Of a stretch of DNA of 64,000 bases, positions 1-9,682 are shown one piece after another. The notes under the pieces are model-generated. The model was not told the origin of the DNA and did not search any database. It worked only from the letters and a program-made list of their open reading frames with translations. The stretch's first letter is position 1; each line of letters begins with the position of its first letter. The stretch comes from Selaginella moellendorffii. Its lineage: Eukaryota > Streptophyta > Lycopodiopsida > Selaginellales > Selaginellaceae. A program made the translations under genes and the position numbers. The stretch covers positions 167,903 to 231,902 of the forward strand of contig NW_003314381.1 in the NCBI RefSeq assembly GCF_000143415.4, read 5' to 3'.

Positions 1-2
1 AG

Positions 3-878
3 CAGGAGCTTGCTTCACTTTCGGCTCAAGGATCCAGCAAAGTTCCTGAACCGAAGGTGAGCTTCCCGGCGAAATTTTCAGGCAAGCGTTCGGAGCTTCG
101 CGGATTCCTGAACCAGATGGAGTTGATCTTCGCACTTCAACATCGGTGGTACCCTACTCCCGAGTCTCAAATCGGCGCGATTGGGACGTTGCTCGAAGGT
201 GCAGCTTTGTCATGGTTTTCTCCTCTTCTGGAGAAGAGCATGAAAGGGGTCGTGGTTCCAGAGCTGATGGATCTTCAATTGTTCAAAGAGAAGCTCGAAG
301 CATGTTTTGGCGAGACGGATCGGGTTCGGGCTGCTACCACAAAGATGAGACGTCTCTCTCAGGGGTCTCGTCTTGCCTCGATCTACGCTACAAAGTTCCA
401 ACTCCTTACTTTGGACACTCAGTGGGATGAGTGGGCCCTGATTGATCAATTTCGTTTCGGCCTCAACAACGGTGTCAAGGATTTGCTGCTCACCATGGAG
501 GATCCCAAGGACCTGTCGGATGCCATCAACAAAGCTGTTCGATGTGACAATCGTCTCTTTGAACGTCGTCAGGAAAGTCGCCGCGCCGCTGTTTTTCCGT
601 CCTAGACTCAGGAATCCCAGCTTGAGTCTTCGGGGCATACTCTTGAACCTACTGCTCCGGTTCCGATGGATATTTCTGGTACTCCCCGACTCATTAGAGG
701 GAAGTTGAGTCCTGCTGAGAAGCAACGTCGAATATCTCATAATCTTTGCCTCTATTGTGCTGATCCTAATCACAAAGTAGCTGTATGTCCCAAGAAGCCT
801 CCTCGACTGCTCGAGTTCACTCTGCCTCAAAGTCCACCTCTATTGCAGTCGGGAAACGACCCTGTCCAAACAGAGTAG
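3..878 (+). pseudogene. gag of the Ty3/gypsy element (partial, with in-frame stop)
   Basis: The reading frame is open from the window edge, so the first residues are missing. It encodes a retrotransposon gag capsid-like region (W and L-rich segment around 110-560) and, in the same frame after a TAG at 603-605, a CX2CX4HX4C nucleic-acid-binding knuckle (CLYCADPNHKVAVC, near 747-788). A second TAG ends the frame at 876-878. The first stop is one base from CAG (Gln), which fits a nonsense change rather than a natural gag end. Known role of the family: packaging of element RNA into virus-like particles. Confidence 0.88.
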
Positions 879-906
879 GAGCTGTCTGTTTGGACTCCCC
901 GAATAA

Positions 907-3900
907 AAATCACTTTTCTTCTTTGTCAAGCTCCCCTCACCACCTTTCATCAAAGCCACCACCAATTCCCGCAACTTCCGCGTCCCATGTCTCCTTTCTT
1001 TCACCGGACAATCAGGACTCAAGGCTCTGGCATTACTGGACTCGGGTGCAACTTCTTGCTTCATGGACACGGACTTTGCTGCCCGACATCACGTTCCTCT
1101 TTCTCCTACCATACGGGATTTGAGGGTTGAAGGCATCGGCGGGCATTTTGTGTCTCCATCTTCTGGACTTAGGGAAACGTTGCCCGTTCGAGTACACATT
1201 GGGTCCACCGTCACCGATATCGCCTTCAACATCATCAACAGCAAGTCCTCCTCTGTGGTGCTCGGTCTTCCTTGGTTCCAACTACATCAGCCTCAGATCT
1301 ATTGGAAGGAATTACAGCTCATCTCTCCCACGGCTTCCCCTGCTGTTCATCGAGTCCGAATCAGGAAAAGTTCCCTAAACTCAAATTGGGGTTCTGTTCC
1401 TGACTCTATAAAGTTTTCACCCTCTTCTTTTTCCTCTCTTCCATCTTACACTGGACCGTATCCTCGTCTCATCATTCCATTTAGTCGTACGCCTCCTCCT
1501 ATCTCCACAATCACTATGAAAGAACTCCTTCATGAAGAACCTCTTTTTCTTTTTGCTTTGCATGTTTCTCCTGTCAGTCTTCCTGAGAAGTATCATGATT
1601 TTGGGGATGTGTTTAACAAGAAAAAAGCTAGTGTACTGCCTGTTCATCGGCCTTATGATTGTCCCATTGATTTACAGGAAGGAGCGTCACCTCCGTGGGG
1701 GCCTATCTATGGGTTATCCCCGTCCGAGCTTAAGGCCCTCAAAGAGTACGTGGATGAGAACCTTGCCTCGGGCTACATTCAGCATTCACAGTCCCCGGCT
1801 GGAGCGCCTGTCTTCTTTGTCAAGAAGAAGGATGGGAGCTTGCGGCTAGTCATCGACTACCGAGGTTTGAACAAGGTGACTGTTCGGAACCGTTATCCGC
1901 TGCCCTTGATCTCGGACCTGTTGGAACGCCTCGGCGGTGCCCGCTTCTTCACCAAGATCGACCTCCGTGGAGCATACAACCTGATCCAGATCCGGCCTGG
2001 TGATGAATGGAAGACTGCGTTCCGAACCCGCTATGGCCACTTTGAGTACACTGTCATGCCATTTGGCTTGACAAATGCTCCAACAGTTTTCCAACACATG
2101 GCGAACGACGTCTTTCGGGAGTTTCTTGATCAGATGGTGATCGTCTATCTCGATGACATCCTCATCTACTCAAAAACTCAGGAGGAGCATGACGAACATG
2201 TTCGCAAGGTGCTAGCGAAGCTGCGAGAACACGGCCTATACGCGAAGCTTGAGAAATGTTCCTTTGATCAGCAGTCTGTGGAGTTCCTTGGGTACATTGT
2301 CACTCCTGAGGGTATCACGATGGATCCTGCCAAAGTCAAGACTATTCTCGAATGGGAGCCTCCACAATCAATGTCGGACGTTCAGGTTTTCCTTGGCTTC
2401 GCCAACTTCTACCGCAAATTCATTGATCACTACTCTGACATTGTCCTTCCTCTCACACATCTCACTCGCAAGGATGTTCCCTTCTCTTGGTCTGCTGCTG
2501 CCCAGCAGGCCTTCGACACACTCAAGGCGGCCTTCAGTTCTGCTCCTGTCTTGATCCATGCTGATTCCTCACAAACTTTCTTCATCGAGGCTGACGCCTC
2601 TGACTTTGCCATTGGTGCTGTGCTGTCTCAACTCGGAGCGGATCACGAACTTCATCCGGTCGCTTTCCATTCTCGGAAATTCCAGCCTGCGGAGATCAAT
2701 TACGAAATCCACGACAAGGAGCTCCTTGCCATCGTGGATTCCTTTGGAGAGTGGCGCCGTTTCTTGGAGGGGGCGAGCCATCAAACAATAGTCTGGACAG
2801 ATCACAAAAATCTCGAGTACTTTGCCACTTCCCGAGTTTTAAGCCGTCGTCAAGCAAGGTGGGCACAATTCCTGAGTCGGTTTGACTTTGTTATCAAGTA
2901 CAGACCTGGAAAGTTTCAAGGCCTTCCTGATGCTCTTTCAAGGCACTCCTATCTCAGTCTCATGCCTGGTAATCCTGCCTTCGATCAACAGGATCAAGTT
3001 ATCCTCGGTCCTGATCGGCTTCAAGTTATGGCAATTTCCCTGGCCCCTCAGGACTCCTCCTTGATGGATGCAATCAGAAATGATCTTCAATCCGATGATC
3101 TCGCTAGCGACATTTTCCCCCATCTTCAGGCTGGACACCCAGTGACTCCCGACTGCCGGCGATTTGACGAATTCGAGTTCTTAGATGGCTTATTGTACCG
3201 TGGGGAGCAGCTTTACGTTCCTGAAGGTGATGCTCGAAGGTTGGTCCTGATGGCATGCCACGATAGCCCGACTACTAGTCACTTCGGCATTGCGAAAACC
3301 TATGAGCTAGTTGCACGGGACTTTTGGTGGCCTCACATGGACGACTACATCAAAGCTTTTGTTACCTCCTGTGACACTTGTGCCCGGAATAAGGTACCTC
3401 GCCACCTTCCTTCAGGTTTGCTTCATTCCCTTCCGGTCCCTTCAGGTCCTTGGGAATCCATCTCCATGGATTTCTTGAGTGATCTTCCGAGTTCTGGAGG
3501 CTTCAACAGCATTTTAGTCGTGGTGGATCGCTTCACAAAGATGGCGCACTTCTTGCCATGTACCAAGGAGTTTTCAGGCGAGGACATGGCAAAACTGGTA
3601 TTCAGGGAAATTTTCCGACTTCATGGGATTCCTACAGATGTGGTTTCGGATCGGGGGCCTCAGTTCATCTCTCATTTTTGGCAACAGTTTTTGCAGCTGC
3701 TTGGAGTGAAGGCCAACCTCTCTTCGGCATATCATCCTCAAACTGATGGGCAGTCCGAGTGAATGATTCAGACGTTTGAACAATTCTTGAGGTGCTTCAT
3801 CAACTATCATCAGGATAACTGGTTCGATATCCTTCCCCTTGCTGAGTTCTCCTATAACAACGCTGTTCACTCCTCTCTTCGAGTTTCCCCCTTCTTTGCG

Positions 3901-4611
3901 AACTCTGGCCGAAATCCCCGATTCAATCTCTCACTTCCTTCTCCATCTGAATCCTCTCGTTCAAATCCCCGCTCTGAGGCATTTATCTCCAACCTCCAGG
4001 AAACCCACAACTCCATCTCCTTCCACCTCCATCGTGCTCAGGAATCTCACAAAACATTTGCCAATGTCCATCGTCAGGATTGTCCCCCTTACAATATCGG
4101 GGATAACGTCTGGCTCCTCAAACGAAATATCTCCACCACCAGGCCCTGCCCAAAACTCAATTTTAAATGCCTTGGTCCTTTCCCTATCACTGCCATCATT
4201 AATCCTGTCACTTATCGCCTTGCACTTCCCTCCTCATATCAAATTCACCCCGTTTTTCACTCCTCTCTCCTTGAGCCTTATATTCCCAGTCCTATTCCAA
4301 ATCGGGTCATTCCTCCGCCTCCACCAGTGCAGCTCGAGGATGGGTCTGAGTACGAGGTTCAGGACATCCCTGATTCCAAGATTTCACGGTCTAAACTCTA
4401 CTATCTGGTGGACTGGAAGGGTTACGAACCTGAGGAACGCACTTGGGAACCTGCAGACAACCTGCTTCATTCTCCTGACCTTGTTCAGGACTTCCACCAC
4501 CGCTATCCTTCTCGTCCCAGTCCTCATTCTTTTTCTCCATCTCCCATCCCTCGCCGCTCATCTCATCCTCCTCTTCGTTCTTGTTCACATCCTCGTTCCA
4601 CTCGTTCTTGA
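907..4611 (+). pseudogene. pol of the Ty3/gypsy element: protease, RT, RNase H, integrase, chromodomain
   Basis: The protease active site (LLDSGATS) lies at about 1035-1060, in a different frame from gag. Reverse transcriptase follows with VYLDDILIYS (YLDD box) near 2143-2172, RNase H with FIEADASDFAIGAV near 2583-2620 and a later TDHKNLEY, and integrase with an H2C2-like region near 3260-3390 and the D,D(35)E core (SMDFLSDLP, then DRGPQF near 3648). TGA at 3760-3762 falls where integrases usually read GQ-S/T-E-R, so it is one base from CGA (Arg). After it the same frame continues to 4611 and ends in a chromodomain (YLVDWKGYEPEERTWEP), which in this group targets insertion to particular chromatin. 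The 899 + 282 residue pieces are otherwise complete. Confidence 0.92.
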
Positions 4612-4622
4612 GGAGGGGGTGC
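4611..4622 (+). other. Polypurine tract next to the 3' LTR
   Basis: AGGAGGGGG starts at the last base of the pol stop codon and sits directly before the TG that opens the LTR. This is the expected plus-strand primer site of an LTR retrotransposon. The exact junction (4620 or 4623) is uncertain by three bases. Confidence 0.7.
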
Positions 4623-4687
4623 TGTCAGGAATCCCCCAATTCTTGCCACATTCCTGACTCTCGCTAGATTCCTGACCTGCAAACCAC

Positions 4688-4791
4688 ATTCCTGACTCTC
4701 GAGACACTTCCCTATTCCTGACTCTCGAGACACTTTCCTATTCCTGACTCTCGAGACACTTCCCGATTCCTGAGTCTCAAGCCACATTCCT
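4688..4791 (+). repeat. 26-bp tandem repeat, four units, inside the LTR
   Basis: Units begin at 4688, 4714, 4740 and 4766. The core ATTCCTGACTCTCGAGACAC is identical in the first three; the fourth is diverged. Looser relatives (ATTCCTGACT/ATTCCTGACC) occur just upstream at about 4649-4672. Repeats in the U3 part of LTRs often act as enhancers; that role is inference here. Confidence 0.85.
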
Positions 4792-4868
4792 GATGATGAT
4801 GTGGCGCCTCCTCGACCTCAGCTGTATTTAGGCCGTCCTCGATCCAAGAGTGGTGGAGCTTCATCAAC

Positions 4869-4884
4869 CTATAATATATATAGG
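4869..4884 (+). promoter_or_regulatory. TATA-like box in the LTR
   Basis: The run CCTATAATATATATAG lies in the middle of the LTR, a plausible core promoter position. No transcription start can be shown from sequence alone. Confidence 0.45.
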
Positions 4885-5009
4885 TTAGCCTTGTTCCATT
4901 TCTCCACAATCTGAATCAACGCCAGTCTAAGGCCTTTTCTTTGTTTCCACTAGCTTTTCTCTTTGTCTTTTTGCATTTTCCAATCTTGATCTTGTCAGGG
5001 GTCTTGACA

Positions 5010-5399
5010 GGAACACCGCGGCCTTACGCGAGCCTTGTGGGTACTCTCCCCGCCTTCTGCCTTTAGGTGCTCTAGCCATGGGCTTAGAGCAAGGTTCCAT
5101 TGAGCCACGCCAGGTATCCAAGTAGGTAGTGCCAACCACACTTGGACTGGGAGCATCAGCCAGTCGATCTCCCAGGGGAACTAGAGCTGGCTCTTGAACA
5201 CTTCACCAAGCTACCCCGCTTGTCGATCCATATTCACTTTAGTCTTGGACTTCCTAGTGGGCAGCTCATCACCCAACACTAGGTACAGCCTTCCTGGGCC
5301 AAACTAGCCTTTCCTGGCCAAACTGGCTCCATTGCAGTCCTCCCCATTACTATACTTTTGGAGTTCACCAAACCCCCCAGGGTCTGGGAGACGAACGCT
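5010..5399. other. No recognisable gene
   Basis: Sequence flanking the retroelement on the right. Short open frames on both strands have no recognisable motif. Nothing functional is seen. Confidence 0.5.
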
Positions 5400-5905
5400 T
5401 TGGGCTTTCACCCTCTTAGACTCGAACTCGGACTTGGACTCGGACTCAGACTTGGGCTCGGGCTCGGTCTCGGCCTCAGCCTTGGTCTCGGTCTCGGTCC
5501 TGATCTCAGTCTCGGTCCCGGTCTCAGTCTCGGTCTCAACCTCAGACTCCATCTCGGGTCCTTCTCGGACTCCATTTCGGATTCCATCTCGGGTCCATCT
5601 CGGACTCCATCTCGGACTTCGTCTCGGTCCATCTCGGACTCCATCTCAGACTCCATCTTGGGTCCATCTCGGACTCCATCTCGGGTCCATCTCGGATCCC
5701 TCTTGAACTCCATCTCGGACTCCGTCTCGGTCCATCTCGGACTCCATCTCGAACTTCGTCTCGGTCCATCTCGGACTTTGTCTCGGACTCCATCTCGGAC
5801 TCCAACTCTGGTCCATCTCGGACTCCATCTCGGACTCCACCTCAGACTCCAACTTGGGTTCATCTCGGACTCCATCTTGGACTCCATCTCGGACTCCAAC
5901 TCGGG
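5400..5905 (+). repeat. Degenerate minisatellite, TCGGACTCCATC-like units
   Basis: About 500 bp made of short units. The left part is rich in (CTCGGT/CTCGGA)n hexamers; the right part repeats CTCGGACTCCAT with GGTCCATCT interspersed. It stays open in several frames on both strands, as expected for a unit length divisible by three, and those translations (S/D/R/G-rich) are not evidence of a protein. Confidence 0.9.
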
Positions 5906-6730
5906 TCCTTTTTTGGAGCCTCGCTTATTGCTCACTTCGTGCTTGTTCCTCGAGCCCATTTTTGGGAGTTCCACTCCCGCTCTCAACCTTTCAAGTCGGA
6001 GCTTTTAGTCCAAACGTGTTACATTCATTTAGCTTTCGCTTCAGCCACTACCACGTAGCACCCTTTCGGCTCCACTTTGGGGCCTAAGGATTTTGTGTCT
6101 CACACTTTGTACATCTAGTTCTTGATGTCCTGAGAATGCTCTACTACTATGTTCTCATAAGTTGAGATGGGGTAGTACATGCCCACACTGGGAACAGCTA
6201 AGAGAGAAGGTTTTTCAGCTAGCATGCACACTTTTAATGCCTAATTGATGCACAAAAGCCACAAAATGACTCCTGATGACCACAAAAAAAGGTGGAGGCA
6301 TAGCACTGTAAGGCCTTCTCAACATTTGCCTCACGACCTCCCTATTGGGCAAATGTGGTGAAAGTGGCTGGCTCTAGAGGAATTGTGCATGTCTTCAACT
6401 ATGCATTGCCAACACCCCATGATCTAAGACATTGGCTGCAGCCATGCATCACAGTAAGTAGAGGAGAGACATTGCCAGATTGCCTCTCCTAGATTGCCCG
6501 GTGCGCACCTCCCCATCCCCCTAATCCCGAAGGGAATAGCTCCTCTAACCTAATTGTGCTTCAGTTGGAAAGTCAAGTAGCAAAAACGAGCCAGATGTTC
6601 ACTCCCAAATGACAAGAGTGAGAGACATAATAGAGACGATAAGAGACAATGTACTGTAACCAAGTGGAACTGGAGCAACAACTTCAAGGACACAGGTGCA
6701 ATGCACTCATAATTTGTTGGTACTGCTTTC

Positions 6731-7241
6731 TTGGCTGGATCTCTACAGGCTGCTGCTGCTCTGTTTACCAAGCTTACAGATCATAGCCCGGTCAATTACT
6801 TGTCCGGCTTGGGCCTGCTTTGCTCGCTGAAAAGGACATCTTTGACGAGGTGTTTGAACTGGCCAAAGAGTACTTTAATTAGGGAGACCCAACATCACAT
6901 ACACTTGAGATTCTAAACCTAAGAGTTTATTTTGTCTACAACCAAGTGACCAAAGAGTTTTGTCTGAAATTCTTCCTCTGAAATATATTTTTTGCAGCAG
7001 CGCCTACACCAAGCAAGAGCTCCTCGCGCATCACATGGGCAACGTGGGAGTAAACATGGAAGTTCTCATGGATTGCCGCAACACCCTCTTTGCGAAAGGC
7101 CTTACATCACTGGGCACAGCCTTGGAGGAGCTCTGGCGGTGGTGTTTTGGACGCCATGAGGTGGACGAAATTTTGGTTCTTAACTCAATGTACTCTGAAA
7201 CGGAGATTGATATCGTCAAAGGGAACCTGCAGACAATGTAA
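6731..7241 (+). pseudogene. Class 3 lipase relic (copy A)
   Basis: In one frame, 7103-7156 reads YITGHSLGGALAVVFWTP, the nucleophile-elbow motif GxSxG of class 3 (alpha/beta hydrolase) lipases, ended by TGA. Neighbouring frames hold gene-like pieces: KDIFDEVFELAKEYFN near 6830-6880 followed by a stop, and SMYSETEIDIVKGNLQT near 7186-7235, which could be the segment before the usual YTFGQPR of these lipases. Reading through needs frame changes, so it is a broken gene. A 171-bp segment just downstream (7246-7416) is inverted in copy B. Family known role: hydrolysis of acyl lipids. Identification rests mainly on the GHSLGGALA motif. Confidence 0.65.
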
Positions 7242-7376
7242 ACTCCGCATAGGGTTCAAAGCTTTGTTTTTCTGCGAGTGCTGTCGCTGTTGCTCGCGAG
7301 CCCTAGAATTTATCAAACTGTCAAAATTTGCTGCAGTGGGTATTTTCGTTGAGACATGGCTTTGGTGTTTTGTTCC

Positions 7377-7470
7377 TTGCAGATCATAGCCCTGAATGCC
7401 GTCCGGCTTGGGCTCGGCATCTTTGACGATGGCCAAAGAGTTCTTTAATTATGAAGACCCAACACACTTT
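7377..7470 (+). repeat. Partial direct repeat of the lipase-relic segment 6774-6890
   Basis: CAGATCATAGCCC, GTCCGGCTTGGGC, GACATCTTTGACGA/GGCATCTTTGACGA, GGCCAAAGAGT-CTTTAATTA and GACCCAACA occur in the same order in both places, with about 25 bp missing in the second. This is a smaller, older duplication nested in copy A. Part of it lies inside the segment that is inverted in copy B. Confidence 0.75.
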
Positions 7471-7716
7471 TCTTGGTTCTGTTATCATAAAAATTAAGAC
7501 TTTGCTTTTCAAAAGTAAAGAGTTTTGCCTGAAATTCTTCCTTTGAAATATTTCTAACTTTTTAATGAGTTAATAATAATTTTATTCAGTGAATATTACC
7601 AATAGATCCTTCTCCTTGTATATTTCTTGGCGGGTGCAGAAAGACTTGAATAGTCAGTCATACCCGGGCATTATATAGCTTACACAGCCCTGGAAAAACA
7701 TAGAAGAAGATCCATC

Positions 7717-8763
7717 ATGGGACCCTCCTCTATCCTTAGCATTTTTGAGGGCGCCAAAAGCTTTTACATACCACCGCACAGCTCTTATCATGTTGATTTG
7801 AATCCTGCAAAATTGGATGCTGAAATTGACAAATGGTGTATGGATTTTTTGAACCTGCACGATCTCACTGATCACAAGACTCAGTTTGCCATTCAGAGCA
7901 AGCTGGGAAAACTTGCAGGCTTGGCATACCAGGCCATTTCTTCAGAGAGACTGCGTCCCATGGCAAAATTCTTGTGCTGGTTGTTTCTTGCAGATGATTT
8001 TATGGACAATCCCTCTGTCCCTGTCTCTGACCTGAAGAATGCCACACTTGCATACAAGCTCATCTTCAAAAACGACTATGATCAAGCCATAACGCTGGTG
8101 GAAAGTAAAGACCTTCTGCGGCAAATGGGGATGCTTAACGATGTCTACACTGATCTAAAGGGTTTCATGAATCCTGGACATAGGACCCGGTTTTCGAAAT
8201 CCATGATTGATGTGCTCGACATGTTTGAGGTGGAATCAAGTTGGCTTCACAAGAAACTGGTTCCCAACTTTGAGATTTATAACGTAACGGCTGGGGTTAT
8301 CCCTTGCATGGTGGCAATAGACTTCCTTAATAATTTTGGGCTGGAAGATGATGTGCTAGACCATCCCAACATTCAAAGGCTGGAAGTGATTGCAAATCGC
8401 CACACGTACCTAGCCAATGACATGGTCTCCTTCAAAAAGGAATGGGCTTGCGACATGTACCTCAATTCTGTGGCACTGGTTGGTTACAGTAGCAACTGTG
8501 GCTTACACGAGGCAATGGAGAAAGTTGCACAAATGGTTCAGGATTTGGAGAAAGAGTTTGCTGACATCAAACAAAAGGTTCTGTCAAACAAGGACTTGAA
8601 CAAGGGAAATGTCATGGGGTATGTGCAAGGCTTGGAGTATTTTATGGCTGGAAATATAGGCTCTCTGCGAGATATCATGGGGTGGGATGGGTTTCACCAG
8701 CTGAGAAATATGGTACCTTGGAGTTCTAGTTTGCTTCTACTTGCATTAGAAGCTGGTGCTTAA
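7717..8763 (+). CDS. Microbial-type terpene synthase-like (MTPSL), copy A, probably impaired
   Basis: A 348-codon intronless frame from ATG at 7717. Class I terpene synthases ionise prenyl diphosphates with two metal sites, both present: DDFMD at residues 93-97 and the NSE triad NDMVSFKKE at 234-242. It belongs to the MTPSL family of nonseed plants, which resembles bacterial and fungal enzymes rather than typical plant TPS. Compared with copy B it lacks three residues near 31, four net residues around 189 (removing MWMRE, with the Arg that in B sits 47 residues before the NSE Asn, the usual pyrophosphate-sensor position), and one near 211. A 10-bp loss near 8658 shifts the last 34 codons, replacing the FSWLSARYH end with an unrelated tail. 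The equal length of A and B is therefore coincidence. The frame is open but catalysis is doubtful. Confidence 0.85.
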   Translation: MGPSSILSIFEGAKSFYIPPHSSYHVDLNPAKLDAEIDKWCMDFLNLHDLTDHKTQFAIQSKLGKLAGLAYQAISSERLRPMAKFLCWLFLADDFMDNPSVPVSDLKNATLAYKLIFKNDYDQAITLVESKDLLRQMGMLNDVYTDLKGFMNPGHRTRFSKSMIDVLDMFEVESSWLHKKLVPNFEIYNVTAGVIPCMVAIDFLNNFGLEDDVLDHPNIQRLEVIANRHTYLANDMVSFKKEWACDMYLNSVALVGYSSNCGLHEAMEKVAQMVQDLEKEFADIKQKVLSNKDLNKGNVMGYVQGLEYFMAGNIGSLRDIMGWDGFHQLRNMVPWSSSLLLLALEAGA

Positions 8764-8947
8764 AATAAAACTGATACTCATACAATTGGTGAGTATGAAC
8801 AATAATATTTTGAATTTCTCATACAACTGTTGAGTAATATATTTTCATTTCTTTCTCTACTTTTTTCTTTCCGTACTAGACATTTACTTTTTGATACAAC
8901 AAAAGCTTAGCACCACAAGTCTAGGAAAAAAAATAGAGAGAACTGCG

Positions 8948-9682
8948 TTAGATATTTCCAGAGCTTACTTGGAGACTGGCAAGCATCTTCAGTGCCGCGT
9001 CTATCTTTGCAGACTTCCTCGGCTTCTCCTGCGAAGTTTCCACAAGTGATTCTTCTCCAAAAGTCACCCTTACTTCAGTCGTGGTCGCCTCTGTCCGGAA
9101 GAAACTGACTTTCATGCCTTTTCTCGCGCAAAGCTCCATAAGAATGCGCACAGGATGGAAACGCAGCGTCGCTGGAGTGACCAAAGGCGATAACAAAGGC
9201 AGCACCACTCTCCACAACTTCTCCAAATCGAAGTTAGTGTCTACAAAGATGGCACCCTTTCAAGTAAGTCTCCAAGCACCTGAGAAAAGAGAGAGAAGAC
9301 CACCGGAAGATGTCTACGTACCTTTGGGGCCGACAAGTCTTCGAAGCATGAAGCGTCTGGTTTTTCCTTCACGTTTTACACGAACTTTCGGATCTCGCAG
9401 TCAAGTTCCACCGGGCCATGCTGAAGATGCTGATGTAAGCCGTGCCTCACAACCAGCCGAGCAAACCATTTGTTGTTCACGGCTGCAGACCGCAAGTCAG
9501 TGAGTGTTCCTGGAGGTAATCCTGGATGAGTCTCGAAGAGGTGGCGGGATACAAGGAAGTCCAGGACGCCATCGCCAAGGAACTCTAGCCTCTGTATTTG
9601 TTTTCGATTAGAAAAAAAGCCAAGCTGATAAACCAAGGAACTTACCTGATAGCAGAGCAAGCAGTTCGGTTGAAAGAGAACC
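8948..9682 (-). pseudogene. DCL3-like 3' fragment (copy A): RNase IIIb end plus dsRBD-like tail
   Basis: On the minus strand it matches the last exons of the DCL3-like gene at 16991-17735: RNase IIIb signature RLEFLGDGVLDFLVSRHLF near 9590-9540, the piece ending DCEIRKFV, then GAIFVDTNF and the C-terminal dsRNA-binding-like segment ending LASLQVSSGNI at 8948. Copy A lacks about 8 bp in the exon near 9252 (present in B as the ...SITGAIFVD coding part), which breaks the frame, and about 13 bp in an intron. The first half of RNase IIIb, RNase IIIa, PAZ and helicase are absent. It is a truncated pseudogene convergent with MTPSL copy A. Confidence 0.9.

Larger units (their letters stand above)
1..5009 (+). 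mobile_element. Ty3/gypsy chromovirus LTR retrotransposon, 5' end outside window, defective
   Basis: Gag, CCHC zinc knuckle, aspartic protease, reverse transcriptase, RNase H, integrase and a C-terminal chromodomain follow in the order of chromoviruses (Ty3/gypsy), then a purine-rich tract and one LTR. The 5' LTR and primer binding site lie left of the window. The element cannot act alone as read: in-frame TAG at 603-605 and 876-878, a frame change between about 880 and 960, and TGA at 3760-3762 inside integrase. Long stretches are otherwise open, so it is a fairly young copy or carries a few recent hits. Family assignment is firm from domain order and the chromodomain; the clade is not resolved. 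Confidence 0.95.
4623..5009 (+). repeat. 3' LTR of the Ty3/gypsy element
   Basis: Starts TGTCAGGA just after the purine tract and ends TCTTGACA, giving TGTCA...TGACA inverted ends and a length of about 387 bp. A TATA-like run (TATAATATATATA, near 4870-4882) could be the element promoter. The 5' half holds a 26-bp tandem repeat listed separately. The partner LTR and target-site duplication cannot be checked because the left end of the element is outside the window. Confidence 0.72.
6121..9673 (+). repeat. Segmental duplication copy A
   Basis: Matches copy B (13945-17735) in the same orientation. The left match starts at CTTGATGTCCTGAGAATGC (6121 and 13945) and the right match ends at CAAGCAGTTCGGTTGA (9673 and 17735). 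It holds a class 3 lipase relic, an MTPSL gene and the last part of a DCL3-like gene on the other strand. Copy A carries many small deletions relative to B within genes. Because B continues into the rest of the Dicer gene while A breaks off in mid-exon, A is the likely transposed daughter copy. Confidence 0.93.

Noticed and set aside
4688-4791. CRISPR-like array
   Set aside because: Direct 26-bp repeats without spacers, inside an LTR of a plant retroelement.
5304-6008. Long overlapping frames of 190-216 codons on both strands
   Set aside because: They arise from the minisatellite whose unit length is a multiple of three. Translations are simple repeats.
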